A stretch of DNA of 30,436 nucleotides, taken from contig CAKRVB010000033.1 of the NCBI GenBank assembly GCA_934408725.1, positions 1 through 30,436 of the forward strand, given 5' to 3'. This document shows, piece by piece, positions 8,594-16,005 of this stretch (position 1 is its first letter; the number at the start of each line of letters is the position of its first letter). The position numbers and the translations under genes are program-made. This DNA comes from an uncultured Marvinbryantia sp. (lineage in GTDB: Bacteria; Bacillota; Clostridia; Lachnospirales; Lachnospiraceae). Below the pieces are notes generated by a model that had not been told where the DNA came from, searched no databases, and was given only the letters and a program-made list of their open reading frames with translations.

Positions 8594-10780
8594 TTATTGT
8601 GTTCCGATCTGCAAATCCTGATCTGTTACGCCATCCGACCAGTTTTCATCGATCTGTTGTTCTCCCTGAGGCTCCGGAGGCGCCACATTACCATACAGGC
8701 TGCCATTATCACTGGTATCCTCACTCTCCGAAGATACCACATTGCCATTTTCATCTACTTCTACCATCTCGGTCATTGGCTCCCAGGTGGTCTCATCATA
8801 TACCAGGTTGCCATATTCATCATAAACATACTGAGATACCCACTGGGTATCGCCGCCTTCTTTTTCCACCTGAATGCCCAGAGACTGACGTTCTTCTTCT
8901 GTGATCTCCTCAGTTGGATAAATACCAAGATATGGTAAAATCTCCGTCAGAATATTTCTGGCCAGATCCTTGGTGTAGCTTCCGTCTTCCTGATTCTCAA
9001 TGTTTGGCTCATCAATTACTGTATACACTACGACTTGTGGATCATCAATTGGTACTGCACAGATAAACGATATGACATAGCGTCCGTCTCCACGTGGGAA
9101 TTTTTCAGCAGTTCCTGTCTTACCACCGATACGATATCCAGGTATGGCTGCGCTGGTCGCTGTACCATCGGTCACAACTGCCTCCAGATATTCTCTGATC
9201 AAAGAAGATGTCTTAGAAGATACCGGCTGTGCCATCAGCAGAGGATCAATATTTCTCACCACACCACCGTCCGAATCCAGCACCTGCTTCACCACATGCG
9301 GTTTGTAAAGATATCCGCCATTGACATCTGCACAGAAAGCCTGCAGTTCCTGAATCATGGTTGCCGTAAATCCCTGTCCAAAAGAACAGGTGGCCAGCTC
9401 GATGGTTCCCATGGTGTTGGCAGTGTACAGATACCCGGCATTCTCATTTGGCAGGTCAATACCCGTTCGCTTTCCAAATCCAAAGATATCCTGATACTTA
9501 CAGAAGGTTTCGATTCCCATCTGGAAACCGATGGTCATCATACCAGGGTTACAGGAATTCCGGATGATATCCTTCAGGCTTTCCTCGCCATGAACACCAG
9601 TACAGGCGATCGGATCTTCATTGGTCAGTGGCTGCAGATATCCGATACAGGTCATACCGAAGTCCTCCGTGACACTTCCGGAATCCAGAGCGGCTGCCAC
9701 CACATTTGGCTTGTAGGTGGATCCCAGCTCAAAAGCTTCGGATACACAGTAATTATACCAGAGCGTATTTAGAGCCTCACTTTTTTCCTCTTCCGTCATG
9801 GTCTTCTGCGCTTTTTCATCGTACCAGCCATCCAGATTCTGTGGATCATTCAGATTAAATGTCTTATCCGTAGCCATTGCCAGAATCTCTCCGTTATTCG
9901 GATTGGCCACAATCACGCCGGTGTTCAGACTGGCATGTCCTGCCGTCTTTTCCCTTGGGCCATTCTTGTTTTCTTCTTCCAGCTGTGCGATGTACTTTTC
10001 CACAACCTGCTGAATATTCATGTCGATGGTGCTGACAATACTGTTGCCATCTTCCGGCTCGATGATGTTCTCTTCCAGCTCCATATCCTGATTCAGATAT
10101 CCGTACTCCCGGCCATCGACTCCGTTTAATACATCGTCATAGTAAGATTCCAGTCCGGAGATTCCATCATTCAGCTTATTAGAAAAGCCGACCACCGTAC
10201 AGGCCAGCGTATCCATCGGATAAGTCCGGACATAGTCTTCTTCAAACCATACGCCCTGTACATTTTCCAATTCTTCTCTCTTTGCCTGGGACATGGACTT
10301 ATCTTCTGAGGTATCCACATAGTCCTCAAAAGCCTGCTTTTCTTCCACACTGATCTCTTTTTTGATTACCTGGTACCGGCTGTCCTTCGTTTCCTCGCTG
10401 CAGATCACATCACGTACCGTTGCAGAATCCAGATCAAACTGTTCCGATACTGCTGCAATCGTTGGTTCGATATAGTCTTCCACACTGTTAATGGCATAAC
10501 AGTCCAGAATGACATTATACACTTTTTCGCTCTTTGCCAGTACATTTCCATTTCGGTCCTGAATTTCCCCACGTCGATATGGAATTGTTCTGCTGTCATA
10601 GGTCTGCTGAGACAATACCTGCTTGGCGTATTTATCCCCGTTTGTCACATTGATATGTGCAATCACCAGATTCAGCGCAACCAGCAGTAATAAAACAAAT
10701 GCAAATACAGCCATAAGCTTTATTTGCATTTGCCTCGTAAATTTCTGTTCTCTTTTTCGTTTTGTTCCCAATTCGGTCAC
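8594..10780 (-). CDS. ftsI: Septal class B penicillin-binding protein (FtsI/PBP2B type) with acidic tail
   Basis: DD-transpeptidase that crosslinks septal peptidoglycan as partner of FtsW. The 728 residues show a basic cytoplasmic end, a membrane segment at about 22-42, the dimerisation domain beginning YRRGEIQDRNGNVLA, and all three active-site motifs: STYK (Ser354, Lys357), SCN (409-411) and KTG (554-556). After the transpeptidase domain an extra tail of about 105 residues (624-728) is rich in Glu, Asp, Gly and Asn and has no PASTA repeat. The start taken is a GTG at 10780, with AGGCGG almost touching it. A TTG at 10771, 9 bases from AGGCGG, is a real alternative. The gene is 12 bases downstream of ftsL. 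Confidence 0.93.
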   Translation of the reverse strand: MTELGTKRKREQKFTRQMQIKLMAVFAFVLLLLVALNLVIAHINVTNGDKYAKQVLSQQTYDSRTIPYRRGEIQDRNGNVLAKSEKVYNVILDCYAINSVEDYIEPTIAAVSEQFDLDSATVRDVICSEETKDSRYQVIKKEISVEEKQAFEDYVDTSEDKSMSQAKREELENVQGVWFEEDYVRTYPMDTLACTVVGFSNKLNDGISGLESYYDDVLNGVDGREYGYLNQDMELEENIIEPEDGNSIVSTIDMNIQQVVEKYIAQLEEENKNGPREKTAGHASLNTGVIVANPNNGEILAMATDKTFNLNDPQNLDGWYDEKAQKTMTEEEKSEALNTLWYNYCVSEAFELGSTYKPNVVAAALDSGSVTEDFGMTCIGYLQPLTNEDPIACTGVHGEESLKDIIRNSCNPGMMTIGFQMGIETFCKYQDIFGFGKRTGIDLPNENAGYLYTANTMGTIELATCSFGQGFTATMIQELQAFCADVNGGYLYKPHVVKQVLDSDGGVVRNIDPLLMAQPVSSKTSSLIREYLEAVVTDGTATSAAIPGYRIGGKTGTAEKFPRGDGRYVISFICAVPIDDPQVVVYTVIDEPNIENQEDGSYTKDLARNILTEILPYLGIYPTEEITEEERQSLGIQVEKEGGDTQWVSQYVYDEYGNLVYDETTWEPMTEMVEVDENGNVVSSESEDTSDNGSLYGNVAPPEPQGEQQIDENWSDGVTDQDLQIGTQ

Positions 10781-10792
10781 CCGCCTGTTTTT

Positions 10793-11323
10793 CTACTCGG
10801 TTGGGATCTCCGTATACTGACGGATATAATCCCCATCCTGATTACTATAGGTTATAATCTGTCCCTCATCGGCATAAGTCATTCCAAGATCGTTCACTGC
10901 AATATTTTTGACATCTTCCATGTTCACAGAAGATAATGCTTCTTCATAAGCATTGTCATTGGCCAGCTTCAGTTCTGTAAGCTGACTCTCCAGTGATGCG
11001 ATTTGATTCCGGTAACTGATCCCCTCAGACTGAAGCTGAAGGAAGTTCACGCAGACAAACACAGTTGCTACAGATACAGCTGTCAGGAAAGATACATACG
11101 GCACATTCATCCGAAGTGCCCGTTCTCTGTTCTTTCTGGCCATAACTCTGGCTTCCCGGTGTCTTTCTTCCTGTTCCTTTCTCCGGCGGTCAGACCGCTT
11201 CTGTGGAACTGCTTCCACATGACGGATCACATTCCCGTCTATATAAGTGTTGGTATAGCTTCGTCTCTGCGGAGCATGATTCGTTCTTCTATTCGATTGT
11301 ATGCTTCTTTCTGACGCAGCCAT
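10793..11323 (-). CDS. ftsL: FtsL-like septum formation protein
   Basis: Small bitopic divisome protein. The 176 residues comprise a long, basic cytoplasmic region (1-73, rich in Arg/Lys, including RRRKEQEERHREARVMARK), one membrane segment at about 75-97, and an extracellular coiled-coil-like stretch (about 98-125, LESQLTELKLANDNAYEEAL) followed by VKNIAVNDLGMTYAD, which resembles the end of FtsL/DivIC proteins. AGGAG lies 6 bases before the ATG. Position between rsmH and ftsI is the classical ftsL locus. The N-terminal region is longer than in the textbook protein and carries a TYIDGNVIRHVE segment that could be a short linear motif. Family-level identity rests on topology and context. Confidence 0.85.
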   Translation of the reverse strand: MAASERSIQSNRRTNHAPQRRSYTNTYIDGNVIRHVEAVPQKRSDRRRKEQEERHREARVMARKNRERALRMNVPYVSFLTAVSVATVFVCVNFLQLQSEGISYRNQIASLESQLTELKLANDNAYEEALSSVNMEDVKNIAVNDLGMTYADEGQIITYSNQDGDYIRQYTEIPTE

Positions 11324-11335
11324 TGCAATCTCCTT

Positions 11336-12274
11336 CTAGATACTTCTTTCAAATACTCGTAATTTTGCACTTTTGGATCTGGAATTTTCTTCCAGTTCCT
11401 CTTCACCGGGCAATATCGGCTTTCTGGTTATGACTTTTCCTTTTGAGATCCGTCCACACACGCAAACCGGGAATTCTTTCGGGCAAATACATGGATTCTC
11501 ACTTGTCCGGAAATGATTCTTCACGATCCGGTCCTCCAGTGAGTGGAATGTAATGATACAGAGTCTTCCTTTGTCATTCAACAGATCCACCATATCATCC
11601 AATGAGTCCTTCAATACTCCCAGTTCATTGTTCAGTTCAATTCGAATAGCCTGGAATGTCTTCTTAGCCGGGTGTCCTCCCACTGCTCTGACTTTCATCG
11701 GTATCGCCGCCTTTATTGCCTGGATCAACTCCCCTGTTGTTTCCAATGGCTTTTCCTGCCTTGCCTGCACAATATGCTTTGCAATATTCTTTGCGAACTT
11801 ATCCTCCCCATAGTCTCGGATGATGCGATACAGTTCCATCTCACTATAATCGTTCACAATGTCTTTTGCAGTACGTGCCTGCCGCTGATCCATTCTCATG
11901 TCCAGCGGCACATCTTCCCGATAGGTAAAGCCGCGCTCTGCTGTGTCCAGCTGGTAAGAGGAAACACCAAGGTCTAAAATGATTCCGTCTACTGCCGTCA
12001 CTCCAATGCTATTCAATTGACGTTTCATCTCGCAGTAATTGCTGCGGATGATCGTTACTCTATCTTTAAACTCCCCTAAGCGCTCTGTTGCAGCTTCAAT
12101 AGCCGCTGCATCCTGATCGATCCCGATCAGCCTTCCTTTGTCGGACAGTCTTTTACAGATTTCATAAGAATGTCCTCCACCGCCAAGTGTACCATCTACA
12201 TAAATGCCATCCGGTTTGATCCGCAATGCATCGATTGTCTCATTCAGTAACACAGATTTATGACTAAACTCCAT
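11336..12274 (-). CDS. rsmH: 16S rRNA (cytosine-1402-N4)-methyltransferase RsmH (MraW)
   Basis: SAM-dependent methyltransferase that modifies C1402 of 16S rRNA in the ribosomal P site. The 312 residues begin with the family N-terminus [13 protein letters not shown] and show the SAM-binding [10 protein letters not shown] motif, [25 protein letters not shown] and the late [13 protein letters not shown] motif. GGAGG lies 5 bases before the ATG. It is second in the dcw cluster after mraZ, the near-universal arrangement. C-terminal residues [19 protein letters not shown] match the family ending. No anomalies seen. Confidence 0.98.
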   Translation of the reverse strand: MEFSHKSVLLNETIDALRIKPDGIYVDGTLGGGGHSYEICKRLSDKGRLIGIDQDAAAIEAATERLGEFKDRVTIIRSNYCEMKRQLNSIGVTAVDGIILDLGVSSYQLDTAERGFTYREDVPLDMRMDQRQARTAKDIVNDYSEMELYRIIRDYGEDKFAKNIAKHIVQARQEKPLETTGELIQAIKAAIPMKVRAVGGHPAKKTFQAIRIELNNELGVLKDSLDDMVDLLNDKGRLCIITFHSLEDRIVKNHFRTSENPCICPKEFPVCVCGRISKGKVITRKPILPGEEELEENSRSKSAKLRVFERSI

Positions 12275-12289
12275 ATAGTCCTCCCCAGG

Positions 12290-12721
12290 TTATATGATCA
12301 GCCCCAAGTCCGTCATCTGCTCTGCAATGTCATCCATATCATCAAATGAATTGTTTTCCATCCATTTATCCTTGCTCCAGATCTCGATTCGATTCAACAT
12401 TCCAGTCAGTACGACTTCTTTATCCAGACCAGCAAATTCTCTCAACGTTGCCGGTAAAAGAATTCTCCCCTGCTTGTCCAGTTCACACGGTGTGGCTCCT
12501 GCCACAAAGAAACGTGAGAATTGTCTTGCGCTCTTATTGGTAAGCGGTAATGCACGAAGCTTTTCTTCAAACTCCTGCCATGCCTGATTTGGAAATACAA
12601 AGAGACAGCCATCCAATCCCTTTGTCACCACAAATTCATCTCCGAGTTCATCTCTGAATTTGGAAGGGATGATCAGTCTGCCTTTGGTGTCGATCGTATG
12701 ATTATATTCACCCATGAACAT
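12290..12721 (-). CDS. mraZ: Transcriptional regulator MraZ
   Basis: Ring-forming DNA-binding protein that controls its own dcw operon by binding direct repeats near its promoter. The protein has two SpoVT-AbrB-type domains, each with the DxxGR core: DTKGRLIIPSKFR near the N-terminus and ELDKQGRILLPATLR in the second half. I place the start at the ATG giving MFMGEYNH (143 residues, the usual length), with AGGTG 8 bases upstream. The open frame continues 23 codons upstream to a GTG at 12790 that also has a GGAG 5 bases away, but that extension is not part of the known family and overlaps the repeat array. A repeat array and promoter lie directly upstream. Confidence 0.96.
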   Translation of the reverse strand: MFMGEYNHTIDTKGRLIIPSKFRDELGDEFVVTKGLDGCLFVFPNQAWQEFEEKLRALPLTNKSARQFSRFFVAGATPCELDKQGRILLPATLREFAGLDKEVVLTGMLNRIEIWSKDKWMENNSFDDMDDIAEQMTDLGLII

Positions 12722-12786
12722 AAGGATAACACCTGCTTTCAGAAAATCTCTTTCACTTTGTCTTTGTATGACCTGTGGGATCGGAA

Positions 12787-12831
12787 CCACTTTTGCTCCA
12801 TTTCATTCCACTAATCACCACTTTTCTCCAC
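12787..12831 (-). promoter_or_regulatory. Probable MraZ operator: GTGG direct repeats at about 10-bp period
   Basis: On the minus strand the tetramer GTGG begins at 12831, 12821 and 12811, then ATGG at 12801 and GTGG at 12790. The spacings are 10, 10, 10 and 11 bases, about one helical turn each. MraZ proteins are known to bind short TGG-containing direct repeats at roughly this spacing next to mraZ promoters. The array lies just downstream of the predicted transcription start, a position that fits repression. The repeat is directly seen; binding is inferred from the family. Confidence 0.75.
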
Positions 12832-12841
12832 TTACTCTTTA

Positions 12842-12870
12842 ATAATATAGCATTCATTCAAAAAACACAA
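12842..12870 (-). promoter_or_regulatory. Promoter of the dcw operon (mraZ)
   Basis: TTGTGT (12870-12865) and TATTAT (12847-12842) are 17 bases apart on the minus strand. Transcription would start near 12835, giving a leader of about 115 bases that contains the GTGG repeats. The -35 is imperfect (TTG plus T-rich remainder), which would suit a regulated promoter. Confidence 0.55.
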
Positions 12871-12909
12871 GTATTTTTTCAGTAGAATCTAAAATTTTTA
12901 TTAACGATT

Positions 12910-12916
12910 TTCGACA
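12910..12916 (-). promoter_or_regulatory. Spo0A-box-like heptamer upstream of mraZ promoter
   Basis: The heptamer TGTCGAA, the core of the known Spo0A-binding site, occurs here within TTTTTGTCGAAAATCG, about 40 bases upstream of the mraZ -35 box. A 7-base match occurs by chance a few times in 30 kb (others lie inside coding regions at about 8074 and 18166), so it is suggestive only. The Spo0E-like gene just upstream makes it more interesting. Confidence 0.3.
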
Positions 12917-12935
12917 AAAACTACTGTTTATCCGT

Positions 12936-12970
12936 AAAAAAAGAACACCCGTTTTTCCTTACGAGTGTTC
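12936..12970 (-). terminator. Rho-independent terminator after the Spo0E-like gene
   Basis: On the minus strand GAACACTCGT and ACGGGTGTTC form a 10-bp stem (one G-U pair; 12961-12970 with 12943-12952) around an 8-base loop, followed by seven T (12942-12936). This is a textbook terminator. It separates the ychF-lgt-Spo0E-like unit from the mraZ promoter. Confidence 0.88.
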
Positions 12971-13021
12971 CCTTTTTACTTTTCACTTTATGATATTGTT
13001 TTCAAAAGATACCCTGCACCA

Positions 13022-13171
13022 CTAATTTGCAATGTCCAGATAATTCTCAATCATGCGATCCAGCTTCTGGCTCTGCTCAATCACCTCAGACATTCCCCTG
13101 GTTACCAATAGTTTATTCAAGATTGCCCGTTCCTTTTCAATTTCTCTTTTCAGTGTTTCCAGACTGTTCAT
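13022..13171 (-). CDS. Spo0E-like aspartyl-phosphate phosphatase, 49 aa
   Basis: Very small protein with the Spo0E family signature SQKLDRMIENYL in its second half (Ser, then Leu-Asp, then a hydrophobic residue). In B. subtilis such proteins dephosphorylate Spo0A~P and delay sporulation. The whole protein looks like one helical hairpin: a Glu/Lys/Leu-rich first helix (LKREIEKERAILNKLL), a VTRGMS turn, and the signature helix. A longer reading to 13264 is open but overlaps the end of lgt. AAGGA lies 5 bases before the ATG at 13171, and the resulting length is typical of the family. It is 14 bases after lgt and before a strong terminator. It suggests a spore-forming lineage. Confidence 0.8.
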   Translation of the reverse strand: MNSLETLKREIEKERAILNKLLVTRGMSEVIEQSQKLDRMIENYLDIAN

Positions 13172-13185
13172 TTGTATCCTTTTCC

Positions 13186-14073
13186 TTATCCTTTCTTTCC
13201 CTGTGTGGGAGTAGCAGTTTTGCTTTGTTGTCTGTGCTTCTTGATCATATAAATCACAGAACACAGAATCAGTATCCCCGAAACGACCTGAGATACCGGT
13301 ATCCGAATTACCGGCAGCAGAAGCTGATCTGTCCGCAGGCTCTCGATCCAGATTCTTCCCAGACCATATCCCACCAGATAGCAGGCTGCTATCTGTCCGT
13401 CATACTTTCTGTGTTTCCACAACATCAGCAGGCAGAACAACAACAGCAGATTCCAGAGTGACTCATACAAAAAAGTTGGATGTACCTGTATGAATTCTAC
13501 TCCATCTATTACTTTTAAGTGTTGCAGCATCTGGGCTGTGATCTCTCCCTGCCGCACCGCATCACGCGGAAGCGCCATAGCCAGCAGTCCATCGCTGTAG
13601 CCACCAAAAGCCTCTCTATTAAAGAAATTTCCCCATCTTCCAAGGATCTGGCCAACTACCAGACCCGGGCAGACCGTATCCATCAGAAGCCAGACACTCT
13701 GCTTTTTGCGCCTTGCAAAAAGAAAAATTGTCAGGATTCCGGCCAGGACTCCACCATAAATTGCCAGTCCTCCTCCACGAATATGGAAGATCTCCAGCAA
13801 GTGATCCTTGTAGTCTTCCCAGCTGAACAGCACATAATAACATCTGGCTCCAATAATAGAGCAGATAATCGTCACCAGTGTCAGATCCACATACAGATCC
13901 TCACTTTGCCCACTTTTTCTTGCCAGATAAAAAATCAGTGAAATCCCCAGTGCCATACCAAGCGCAATCACGATACCGTAATAAGCAACCTCAAATCCAC
14001 AGACAGAAAGACTCTTTCCTACATGGGCCAGGGTCAGATTCAGGTGGGGAAATAATATGGATGTCTGATTCAT
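13186..14073 (-). CDS. lgt: Phosphatidylglycerol--prolipoprotein diacylglyceryl transferase (Lgt)
   Basis: Membrane enzyme that transfers a diacylglyceryl group from phosphatidylglycerol to the lipobox cysteine of prolipoproteins, the first lipoprotein maturation step. The 295 residues hold about seven hydrophobic segments, the Lgt signature GRWGNFFNREAFG (145-157), the RGGGLAIYGG segment near 99-108, and HPTFLYESLWN. The start is 4 bases after the ychF stop and I see no SD in front of it, so translation is probably coupled to ychF. The C-terminus is basic (KKHRQQSKT) and cytoplasmic. Followed by the Spo0E-like gene. Confidence 0.96.
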   Translation of the reverse strand: MNQTSILFPHLNLTLAHVGKSLSVCGFEVAYYGIVIALGMALGISLIFYLARKSGQSEDLYVDLTLVTIICSIIGARCYYVLFSWEDYKDHLLEIFHIRGGGLAIYGGVLAGILTIFLFARRKKQSVWLLMDTVCPGLVVGQILGRWGNFFNREAFGGYSDGLLAMALPRDAVRQGEITAQMLQHLKVIDGVEFIQVHPTFLYESLWNLLLLFCLLMLWKHRKYDGQIAACYLVGYGLGRIWIESLRTDQLLLPVIRIPVSQVVSGILILCSVIYMIKKHRQQSKTATPTQGKKG

Positions 14074-14077
14074 GGCA

Positions 14078-15175
14078 TTAAACGTTAAAACGGAATAAGA
14101 TTACATCGCCATCTTTTACCACGTAATCTTTTCCTTCCAGCCCTACCAGACCTTTTTCCTTCGCTGCGGATAAGCTTCCACAGTCCAGAAGGTCTTTATA
14201 GTTTACTACTTCCGCACGGATGAAACCTCTCTCAAAATCAGAATGAATCTTTCCGGCAGCCTGTGGAGCCTTGGTTCCTACTTTGATGGTCCATGCTCTG
14301 GTCTCTGTCTCTCCGGCAGTCAGGTAACTGATCAGTCCCAGCAGACGGTAGCTTGCCTTAATCAGTTTTTCCAGACCGGATTCTGACAGTCCCAGATCTT
14401 CCAGGAACATCTTCTTTTCATCATCTTCCAGTTCTGCAATCTCCTGCTCGATCTGGGCACAGATGACAAATACTTCGCTGTGCTGCTCCTTTGCGTGCTC
14501 TCTTACTTCCTGTACATATGGGTTGGATGCTCCGTCATCTGCCAGATCATCTTCAGATACATTTGCTGCAAAAATAACCGGCTTGGAGGTCAGTAGATTA
14601 TACTCAGCCAGCCACTTCTGTTCATCTTCATCATCAGTCTGATAAGTAATGGCCAGATTTCCTTCTTCCAGATGTGCTTTCAGACGGTTCAGCAGTTCCA
14701 GTTCTTTGGCCAGTGTTTTGTCATTCCGTGCTCCTCTGACCGTCTTGGCAATTCTTCTCTCCAGGATCTCAATATCGGAAAAGATCAATTCCAGGTTGAT
14801 TGTCTCAATATCTCGCACCGGATCAACACTTCCGTCTACATGAATGACATTCGGATCTTCAAAGCAGCGTACTACATGTACCACTGCGTCTACTTCACGA
14901 ATGTTGGCAAGGAACTGATTTCCCAGGCCTTCTCCCTTCGATGCTCCCTTTACCAGTCCGGCAATATCTACGAATTCAATCACTGCAGGTGTCACCTTTG
15001 CAGAATGATAAAGATCTGCCAGCAGCTTCAGCCGTTCATCCGGCACCATAACTACACCTACATTCGGATCAATCGTACAAAATGGATAGTTTGCTGATTC
15101 TGCTCCTGCCTTTGTTAATGAATTAAATAATGTACTCTTTCCAACATTTGGAAGTCCCACGATTCCAAGCTTCAT
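14078..15175 (-). CDS. ychF: Redox-regulated ribosome-associated ATPase YchF (OLA1 family)
   Basis: P-loop protein of the Obg superfamily that prefers ATP to GTP and binds ribosomes. The 365 residues show the G1 motif GLPNVGKS (7-14), the G3 region DIAGLVKGASKGEGLGN, and NVSEDD in place of the GTP-specific NKxD, which explains the ATP preference in this family. A C-terminal TGS domain follows, with AWTIKVGTKAPQAAGKIHSD. GGAGG lies 11 bases before the ATG. It is the first gene of the unit with lgt and the Spo0E-like gene. A candidate promoter sits in the 167-base gap upstream. Confidence 0.96.
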   Translation of the reverse strand: MKLGIVGLPNVGKSTLFNSLTKAGAESANYPFCTIDPNVGVVMVPDERLKLLADLYHSAKVTPAVIEFVDIAGLVKGASKGEGLGNQFLANIREVDAVVHVVRCFEDPNVIHVDGSVDPVRDIETINLELIFSDIEILERRIAKTVRGARNDKTLAKELELLNRLKAHLEEGNLAITYQTDDEDEQKWLAEYNLLTSKPVIFAANVSEDDLADDGASNPYVQEVREHAKEQHSEVFVICAQIEQEIAELEDDEKKMFLEDLGLSESGLEKLIKASYRLLGLISYLTAGETETRAWTIKVGTKAPQAAGKIHSDFERGFIRAEVVNYKDLLDCGSLSAAKEKGLVGLEGKDYVVKDGDVILFRFNV

Positions 15176-15265
15176 GTCTGTTTTTTCCTCCTACAGCCAA
15201 TTCCTGTTTTTCTTTTATTTCCACGGAATTTCTGCATTTTTCTTTCTTATCTTTGATTCCCACAC

Positions 15266-15295
15266 AGTTTAGCACAGGAAACGACATAAATGCAA
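15266..15295 (-). promoter_or_regulatory. Candidate extended -10 promoter for ychF-lgt-Spo0E-like unit
   Basis: TTGCAT (15295-15290) and TAAACT (15271-15266) are 18 bases apart. The -10 is preceded by TGC, which gives an extended -10 element. It lies in the 167-base gap between thiN and ychF, which is otherwise plain AT-rich sequence. I see no good terminator after thiN, so read-through from the upstream operon is also possible. Confidence 0.4.
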
Positions 15296-15342
15296 GATAT
15301 TCCGACCGCAAATATCGACATTTGTCAACATCTTCTTTTTCT

Positions 15343-15990
15343 TTAATCTCTGGATTCTATCACCAGCAGCGTGCCTGTGCGAAATGAGATGCCTGCTTCT
15401 TCCTCTACGATCTCATTGCTGATGCCCAGTGCCGATCCTGCTTCCATGGTATAATCACGGAGCGGATAATAAAATCCCTCCAATGTAATTCCTTCTGCCG
15501 CCCCTCCAAAGGCCAGAATGGATACATATTTTCCATACTGTTCTTCTTTTTTAATCCTGAGTTCCTGCTGTATCATACGGATGCGGTTGTGAGCATCCAC
15601 CAGGCTGCATGGGACTCCGGCTTTCAATGGCAGTGTCAGATTGGAAATACTGCCCAGCACATGATCCATTCTTGTGCCGGTAGCCCCCAGTACCGTGATC
15701 TCACTGCTGCCTCTTTTCAGCGCCAGACTCATGGCATTTTCCATATCTGTCTGATCCTTTTCCGGTTTGTAGACATGCACCGGAATATCCTGACTGTCAA
15801 AGTAATTCTTCACTTCCGGATCTACCGAATCAAAATCCCCCAGTATTTCGTCTGGCCAGATTCCATTATTACGGCAGAATTCCATGCCTTTATCTACCGC
15901 AATTTTATAATCAAATTTCTCTTTCTGCAAAAAAGGGAGGGCAAAATCCTCCTCGATATTGCCCCCGTTTATGATCAGTGTTCTTTTCAT
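15343..15990 (-). CDS. thiN: Thiamine pyrophosphokinase (ThiN/YloS type)
   Basis: Cytoplasmic enzyme that makes thiamine diphosphate from thiamine and ATP. The 215 residues show the family motifs GDFDSVDPEV (metal and ATP region), KDQTDMENAMSLAL, and LGATGTRMDHVLGSISNL, with a C-terminal beta domain ending in GTLLVIESRD. AGGTG lies a few bases before the ATG. It closes the prpC-prkC-rsgA-rpe-thiN series, the same order as in B. subtilis. No riboswitch is seen, which fits a salvage kinase carried in a housekeeping operon. Confidence 0.94.
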   Translation of the reverse strand: MKRTLIINGGNIEEDFALPFLQKEKFDYKIAVDKGMEFCRNNGIWPDEILGDFDSVDPEVKNYFDSQDIPVHVYKPEKDQTDMENAMSLALKRGSSEITVLGATGTRMDHVLGSISNLTLPLKAGVPCSLVDAHNRIRMIQQELRIKKEEQYGKYVSILAFGGAAEGITLEGFYYPLRDYTMEAGSALGISNEIVEEEAGISFRTGTLLVIESRD

Positions 15991-16005
15991 GTTCTCACCT
16001 TTTTC

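Noticed and set aside
9035..9772. Long plus-strand open frame (245 codons) opposite the ftsI-type PBP
   Set aside because: It is antisense to a gene with intact active-site motifs, its translation has no recognisable domain and is rich in Cys, His, Ile and Ser as expected for a shadow frame.
13172..13264. Longer version of the Spo0E-like ORF (80 aa)
   Set aside because: The extra part overlaps the end of lgt in another frame, and the internal ATG at 13171 has an SD and gives the usual family size.
15123..15311. Minus-strand 62-codon frame overlapping the ychF start
   Set aside because: It lies across the ychF leader and start in another frame; Lys/Glu-rich low-information sequence without family features.
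15300..15342. Possible terminator after thiN (small palindromes around TGTCGATATTTG)
   Set aside because: The stem is at most five weak pairs and no U-run follows, so it does not qualify as a terminator.
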